DNA of 64,000 bases from Dictyophora rubrovolvata (Eukaryota; Basidiomycota; Agaricomycetes; Phallales; Phallaceae), in contig CP114118.1 in assembly GCA_029959195.1 (NCBI GenBank), positions 2,170,001 to 2,234,000 on the forward strand. The letters are read 5' to 3'. Below are positions 58,356-64,000 of the stretch, piece by piece. The notes beneath the pieces are model-generated. The model searched no databases, was not told the DNA's origin, and worked only from the letters and a program-made list of their open reading frames with translations. A program made the position numbers and the translations under genes. Position 1 is the first letter of the stretch; the number at the start of each line of letters is the position of its first letter.

Positions 58356-61300
58356 ATGGTACCTTGGACGAGAAAGGCGGCGACGGATATGTTAGCTCGT
58401 CGACCCATGACGACGGCCTTGAAGTGGGGTCAGCCATCGTCATCGTCATCTACGACATTGTTGTCCGTCCGACGGCGAAGCCATATGTCCTCACTGGTCA
58501 TGTCGTCTCTCCGCCTTCGACATCACGGGAAAATTCATGCATTACCCCTGCGCCACATGCACATTCGTGCAATATCTTACACCGCAATTCCTCGATTTAT
58601 GCTGCGCGCTTTTCGAGTGCCCGTTGCCGGTGCGACACTTGGTGCAGGTGCATATGGATATGCAAATTACAAGTTCGAAGGTGCGATTCCCGTCACTTGC
58701 ATCATTTCCAAAACATTGCTCATCTAAACAACATTCCAGAATTCAGAAAACAATCGACACAGTGGATGAATACCGTTCAGGATACTGCTACCGACGTTTG
58801 GGACGCTGCTGCAGATAGCCTAAAGTCAGTAAAGTCCAGAGTCACTGAAGTCAAAATGCCGTCACTTGAGACACCCCAGTTTCTCAAAACTCTGCTGAGT
58901 GGCTCACACCGACGTCATCAAAACCAGCACGACCACGACAAGAATTCCGAGAGCGACTCCCAGGGCCAACCACCTACACCCGAGGAAAAAACTGCTATTG
59001 CAGCTCTTATCGCTGCCACTCTCTCCTCCCCGAGCGACCCAGTTCAATCAGAACGAAGAAATGAAGCTAGGTCCGACGAGTTAATGCATCTTACTCGTAA
59101 ATTAATCGAAATTCGGAGTATCCTTCTCAGTATTGATCAAAACGATGCCCTTAAGTTGCCCAGTATTGTCGTCATCGGAAGCCAAAGCTCCGGAAAGAGC
59201 TCTGTTTTGGAAACTATTGTTGGACATGAGTTTCTACCAAAGTGGGTATACTATTCTGACTTATTCCTTTTGTATTGCGAGGCCTTACTGATATGGTCGC
59301 CCCAGGGGCAATAACATGGTTACTCGCCGGCCAATTGAGCTTACCCTCATTCACAGCGCCCCTTCTCCGAATGGTCAAGTAGAGGAATATGGAGAATTCC
59401 CCTCTCTTGGACTTGGCAAAATTCATGACTTTACTCAAATTCAACGGACTCTGACGGATCTGAATCTCGTTGTTCCTACTTCCGAAGCAGTTTCAAATGA
59501 TCCCATAGAATTGAGGATACACAGCCCATACGTTCCTGATTTGACTCTCATTGATCTTCCTGGATATGTTCAAATTTCTTCCATGGACCAACCAGAATCT
59601 CTGAAAGAGAAGATATCTTTGCTTTGTGATAAATATATCCGAGAGCCGAACATTATCCTTGCTGTTTGTGCAGCTGATGTCGATTTAGCCAATTCACCTG
59701 CTTTGCGAGCAAGTCGTAAAGTCGATCCCTTGGGATTGCGAACGATTGGTGTCATCACTAAGATGGACCTTGTACCTCCAGAGAACGGTGCAGCTGTCCT
59801 ATCAGGGAACAGATATCCCCTTCACCTCGGTTATGTCGGTGTTATCTGCAAAACATCGGCATTGAAGGACTCGGGTTCCAGCGCTCTCGTGTGGAAAGCA
59901 GAGTCCGATTACTTCAATGCTCACAAAGAACATTTCGGAGCGTCAACTTCGCTTCTCGTTGGAACAGACACGTTAAAACGACGCCTCATGGATGTTCTTG
60001 AGTCATCCATGGCATCCTCTCTTCATGGCATCACAAACGCCGTTCAACTTGAGTTAGAAGACGCGACGTACCAATTCAAGGTCCAATACAACGACCGTCG
60101 AATCACCGCAGAATCGTATGTCGCTGAAACAATGGACGCTCTCAAAGTCAAGTTCAAAGATTATACAACTCAGTTTAGCAAGCCACAAATTCGAGACAAG
60201 TTGAAAGTCATGTTAGACGAGAAGTCGATGGACATTTTGGAACAATTATACTGGTCTGACAAACGTGCACCGGAGTTAACGGCTCTAGGTGCTGATCCGA
60301 AAATCAAACCTGAAAATCTCGAGCCGTATTGGCGATACAAACTCGAGGCTGCGTCGTCGTTACTGACAAAGTCGGGCGTAGGACGTGATTCTACAAATCT
60401 TGTGGCTGAAGGCCTACGAACTCTAATTGAATCCATCGCGAGCGAGGAGCCTTTCACGCACCATCCGGAGGCTGCAGAACGCCTGATGGAATTTTCGCAT
60501 ATGATCTTACGGGATCGAGTAGGCGTTACCGCCGATCAAGTGGAGAACTGTATCAAACCGTTTAAATACGAAGTCGAAGTCGAACCGCAGGAGTGGCAGG
60601 TCGGACGTCTGAAAGCAATTGACTTATTTGAGAAGGAGATGAATATGTGTGAGACAAAGGTGAAAGAAATTCGAAAACGCGTCGGCGGAAGTCGTCGTTT
60701 GTCAAGTTTAATGACATACGTGGAGACTCTTCAGGAAGAGCAGGCGGAGAGAAAGGCTAGGCTGCTAGCTGCAGAGAATTCGGATTCAGGGGCGAGCGAT
60801 GCCGCCAACGACTCGATTGAAACACAAGACTACAGGTATACGCCGGCTCAACTGCTTGATGGTTAGTTGTCATTTTTTTCATCTGTCGCCCCCTTATTAT
60901 TGACGTGATGGTTGTTATTAGCCCGGCATGCGATTCTGTACAGTGATCGGTTAGGCATTCTCAAATTACGGCTCGCTGCGCTTAAATCAAAACGATGCAA
61001 GAAAGGATCGGAAAATGGTCAACTATGTCCTGAAATATTTTTAAACGTGGTCGCGAATAAATTGGCTTATACGTCGTCCCTATTCATCAATATCGAGCTT
61101 TTGGAGCAATTCTTTTATCAGGTATATGTAGTCCTTTATATAATTATGGTTTTGCATGCTGAATTATAAAAACCAGTTCCCGCGAGAGATCGATTCGCGC
61201 TTGATATACGACTTGGATCGAAACGAGATCTTGAAATTTGCACGCGAAAACCCTGTGGTGAGACGACATTTGGATTTGCAAGAACGGAAGGATAAACTTG

Positions 61301-61452
61301 AAGAGGTTTTTTTTAAACGCCGTTCGAGAATTGTCAAGGTTTACTAATATCATGCCCAGGTGATGAAATCCCTACAGAGTTTGGTCAATCTACGAAAAGA
61401 CGCTCAGCCTCAAAAACGACGCTCTCAAGGATTATTCTCTTCCTTTTTATAA
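58356..61452 (+). CDS. MGM1: Mitochondrial dynamin-like GTPase MGM1 (OPA1 homolog)
   Basis: MGM1 fuses mitochondrial inner membranes and shapes cristae. The ATG at 58356 gives [20 protein letters not shown], an Arg-rich presequence. The membrane region ([20 protein letters not shown]) is followed by a linker and the GTPase domain. G1 is [14 protein letters not shown]2 includes [12 protein letters not shown]3 is [12 protein letters not shown] and G4 is ITKMDLVPP. The middle/stalk region includes [15 protein letters not shown] and [16 protein letters not shown]. The GTPase effector domain near the end contains [38 protein letters not shown] and RKDKLEEV. The stop TAA is at 61450-61452. Two exons of large size make the call firm; a frame starting at 58304 lies 5' of the chosen ATG and is out of phase with the presequence. 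Confidence 0.95.
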
Positions 61453-61596
61453 TACACCACTCATTTAATTTTCACTTGTCTGTCTCACATATTACTCTAA
61501 ACATCACACTTATATCATTTCGCATGCACCACTCGCTGTATACATAGTCAAATTATTAATGATAAAAAAATAAGTAATGCGGATACTCTGCGACAT

Positions 61597-62306
61597 CTAT
61601 AACTTGGCACGAGCTTTAGAAGCCTGGACAAAGCGTGTGAGAGAATGTTGACGTAGGAGGTGGATACAACATACACTTAAGACGGCATCAAGCTTGGTAG
61701 CTAGCATAATATTGCCTTTTGTCTGGGAAGAGTCAGTCTGAATTCGTCCAGTGAAAACCATGACTCACCTTTAATTTGCCGGTTAGGAACGCTTTTTGAG
61801 CATCCAACTGCAAATTGATTAGCACGCTTGTGAATTTGGAATAACCACGATAGTCAGACCTTGCCGTTAGCAATGGAGACAAATATGTCATCTACAACTC
61901 AGTTCAGTGATTATTATTGTGAATCATTAAAACTCGAATATGCACCCTTGAATATGAGCGTTACGTCTGGTTTAGGTTTTGCAGGCCCTTGGGTAACCGT
62001 TCCGTCCTTCTTCAAGTCAATTGTCCATATGGCTTCCTTGTTTTCAGAGTTGGTGACACGAATTTCAAAGATGCCATTTGTCTAGAGTTCAAAATTCAGC
62101 TAATACATCCCCAAGGAAGCTGCGTTAAAACCTTCTTGATCATCTGTTTTTTCTCAGCTTCGCTTGCCCCATCGAATGATTTAGCTAGAGAAACAAGAAC
62201 TTCAGAGGACTAGTAGCCCATGACAATGAGCTATCAGCACAAGAAATAATGATCATGAAAATGCGGTTACACCAACCTGAAATCCGGGAATATTGATATC
62301 GGACAT
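61597..62306 (-). CDS. SCP2 sterol-carrier protein, probably peroxisomal
   Basis: SCP2 domains bind sterols and acyl lipids and often act in peroxisomal beta-oxidation. The ATG at 62306 gives MSDINIPGFQ, then SSEVLVSLAKSFDGASEAEK. The domain continues FEIRVTNSENKEAIWTIDLK and GPAKPKPDVTLIF, then DIFVSIANGK and AQKAFLTGKLKVKG with KLDAVLS. The last exon reads ASKARAKL with TAG (61599-61597); AKL is a peroxisomal PTS1 variant and is also the end of human SCP2. Two donors two bases apart at about 61673-61675 (gtgtat and gtatgt) matter: the second gives AKL, the first a truncated SF end without PTS1. Retaining that 51-nt intron also keeps frame. It is divergent from POP4. Confidence 0.85.
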
Positions 62307-62417
62307 GCTGGCAGACTGCGAAATACACCTCGTCGTGTGGACTTGTTATAAGCAGCCAGTGACTGCTTAAACTCATTAAACTATCATGTGATTAAACTCC
62401 ACCCCAAGGTAAGCGTT

Positions 62418-62430
62418 ACGCGTCACGCGT
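62418..62430. promoter_or_regulatory. Tandem ACGCGT pair between SCP2 and POP4
   Basis: Two ACGCGT cores (62418-62423 and 62425-62430) are one base apart in the roughly 155-bp shared promoter of SCP2 (-) and POP4 (+), about 35 bp from the POP4 ATG. The arrangement matches 36073-36085. Its role is inferred. Confidence 0.45.
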
Positions 62431-62462
62431 CACTTAGGTCACATACGACGACGATCATTCCA

Positions 62463-63470
62463 ATGAGCACTGTTTCAGTAAATCCGTATCAAGAACTTCC
62501 AGAAATTTCCAAGTTGAAGGTTTATTCTTCTTTTACATATCAATACCCTTGTGTTTGACTTGTACTCAGAGAGAACATCTCAGATTCACTACATCTGCAC
62601 CTTTCGCACCGACATATGTTCATTCAGTGATCTCGGATGGACGTTCAGATACAAACGCAATTTATGCCAACAGAATTCGAAACCGACAAGTTGCACTTGA
62701 TAATCCAGCGAAAAAGAGCCGGGCGAAGGAGTTGGTTGATCAACGTGAGGCGCGTCAAGCTCTTGACAAAGCCCGACGTAAAACACGAGTGATAAGTCGC
62801 AAAAGAGCTGCTGCTACAGGAATATGGGGTCTGAAACCCGAAGAGAGATCGTAAGTGTAATAATTGCTTGCTTTTCTTTTCTTTTACAGGTGCTTGGGTT
62901 TTGGGTAGTTATGAATTGTTTTTGCCATTGCATGCCTTATGGAGGGGATATATTTCCGAATTGTTAGTATTGCCGCCACGTCCTGCCCAACCTCCCAAAG
63001 GATCCCATCGTATGCCCAATACACAAAACATGCAAGCAAAGCTTGTCAAAGCAGATTTTCACGGAAGTATTCTCTCAGGTCTGTTTGCTTTTGTGATTAT
63101 CATGCATTTTTATTATAATTTATTATTGATACAGTACGAAGTGCAAAGAATGCTTCGCTAGCGGGTGTCGGCGGAATTGTCATAGAAGAAACCGAGAACA
63201 CATTCAAAGTTATAACACCAACAAACCAACTCAAAGGCAAGAATTCGACCCAATTCTCTGCAATATTCAACTGATTTCCACATAGTTATACCGAAAGTGA
63301 ATTCAACATTTGTGTTCAAAATTCCATTGTATGCTCCCCCCAAGTCATCGAACCCCGAGGACAATCCAGACGCCGAGCCTGTCCTCGAATTTGAGTTGTA
63401 TGGCAGTCAATTTGCATTCCGGTCAAGTGACCGTGCGACAAAGAAATTCAAGCATAAAGTGATCCAATAA
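62463..63470 (+). CDS. POP4: RNase P/MRP protein subunit POP4 (RPP29)
   Basis: POP4 is a protein subunit of nuclear RNase P and RNase MRP, which process pre-tRNA and pre-rRNA. The ATG at 62463 gives MSTVSVNPYQELPEISKLK, joined to REHLRFTTSAPFAPTYVHSV. A basic helical region follows (KSRAKELVDQREARQALDKA, RRKTRVISRKRAAATGIWGL). The RPP29 Sm-like domain is present as YELFLPLHALWRGYISELL, VKADFHGSILSVRSAKNASL, AGVGGIVIEETENTFKVITP and KVIPKVNSTFVFKI. The protein ends FRSSDRATKKFKHKVIQ with TAA at 63468-63470. All introns are short and frame-keeping. Confidence 0.92.
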
Positions 63471-63884
63471 AATTATCTGGGTCCACTTTTTATGTTTCGT
63501 TATTTTGTGGGCCATTTTATATGACACTACTGTGTAGTGCTTGTCTGCCGAGACAAGACACAACGGGCCACAATTGGCCTTATTGGTGGCGTGGAGTACA
63601 TATCTCCAAAGACATGCGAGAAAGATCAACTTCTCGTGGTGATGTCGCGCAGACAGCTAGCTCGGATGCCTCTTTTTTTCGAGGTTATCCCCCCCGATCA
63701 TGTATAACGCAAGATTTGTATTCTGATTCAGCTGTACAGAGTGTAATAAATACACAGCAGTATTCAATCACACCGTATCTTACCCTTGTTATCGCCAAAG
63801 ACGAACGTCGGCATCCAGATAGCGTCTGGCTTTATCATGATGGCTGATTAAAACAATTAAATAAGTATCCTCTAGAGCTGGGTA
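63471..63884. other. Convergent intergenic region
   Basis: About 410 bp lie between POP4 (+) and the partial gene at the right edge (-). A 108-residue plus-strand frame (63521-63847) has no recognised motif and a codon makeup unlike the neighbours, so I do not call it. No RNA gene was seen. Confidence 0.45.
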
Positions 63885-64000
63885 TCAACAAGCCGATAAC
63901 GAAATCATTCCGCCTTTCTCCAGTATCTCAATGGCTTGAGACACAGTCACAAAATATGACTGCCCTTTCGAATTTCCATTTACGCCCAATGCAATGGGAT
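63885..64000 (-). CDS. 3' end of an unidentified gene, running off the window
   Basis: The minus strand from the window edge is open and reads PIALGVNGNSKGQSYFVTVS, then QAIEILEKGGMISLSAC with TGA at 63887-63885. The composition and helix-like QAIEILEKGG suggest a real C-terminus, but fewer than 40 residues are visible and I do not recognise the family. It may have further exons beyond 64000. Confidence 0.35.
   Translation of the reverse strand, partial: PIALGVNGNSKGQSYFVTVSQAIEILEKGGMISLSAC

Noticed and set aside
63521-63847. Plus-strand frame of 108 residues after POP4
   Set aside because: No motif, no exon partner, and it lies in a convergent intergenic region; kept only as a note.
1-64000. 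Biosynthetic gene cluster for terpenoids or carotenoids
   Set aside because: Mevalonate kinase, carotenoid oxygenase, ERG28 and SCP2 are spread over 50 kb and mixed with housekeeping genes; no terpene synthase, P450 or transporter is present.
1-64000. Mobile elements, virus-like elements, CRISPR
   Set aside because: No transposase, reverse transcriptase, integrase, capsid-like frame, long terminal repeat or regular repeat array was seen.

Overview
The window is a gene-dense stretch of a fungal nuclear genome, most likely an Agaricomycete-type basidiomycete. Nearly every gene is split by many short introns (about 45-70 nt, GT...CTAAC/CTGAC...AG), the intergenic gaps are mostly 50-500 bp, both strands are used, and the gene set is that of a basidiomycete (HOP2, COQ4, PSD2, ERG28, MGM1, LCB1, ILV5, mitotic cyclin, bifunctional uridine kinase-UPRT). 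I see no transposon, virus-like element, tRNA, rRNA or CRISPR array. Exon joins were worked out by hand from splice signals and family conservation.

Layout. 0-10 kb: 3' part of the splicing factor CWC22, a Caj1-type DnaJ protein, HOP2 and a secreted GH2 beta-mannosidase. 10-24 kb: an acidic unknown protein, a carotenoid oxygenase gene that looks disabled, COQ4, a C2-domain phosphatidylserine decarboxylase (PSD2), an unknown disordered protein, OLA1 with two snoRNA-like elements in one intron, and a RAD51D-like paralog with an altered Walker A. 24-38 kb: a GPI-type surface protein, a B-type cyclin, uridine kinase-UPRT, a cystathionine beta-lyase fused in frame to mevalonate kinase, CTU2, ERG28 and MED19. 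38-54 kb: mostly poorly characterised proteins (BAR-like IVY1 type, CS-domain tail-anchored, Ser/Pro-rich, coiled-coil, single-pass membrane). 54-64 kb: LCB1, ILV5, MGM1, SCP2 and POP4, then the edge of another gene.

Themes. Lipid and sterol metabolism is well represented (mevalonate kinase, ERG28, PSD2, LCB1, SCP2, COQ4, carotenoid oxygenase), but the genes are scattered and interleaved with housekeeping genes, so I do not call a cluster. Several intergenic regions carry ACGCGT (MluI-box-like) sites, twice as a tandem pair one base apart.

Most notable observations: (1) a continuous reading frame joining cystathionine beta-lyase to mevalonate kinase; (2) two diverged C/D-box snoRNA-like copies in an unusually long OLA1 intron, both complementary to the conserved 25S rRNA segment GAGCUGGGUU, with paired substitutions that keep a hairpin; (3) a carotenoid oxygenase with two in-frame TAG codons in otherwise well-conserved sequence; (4) overlapping splice donors in SCP2 that would add or remove a peroxisomal AKL tail.
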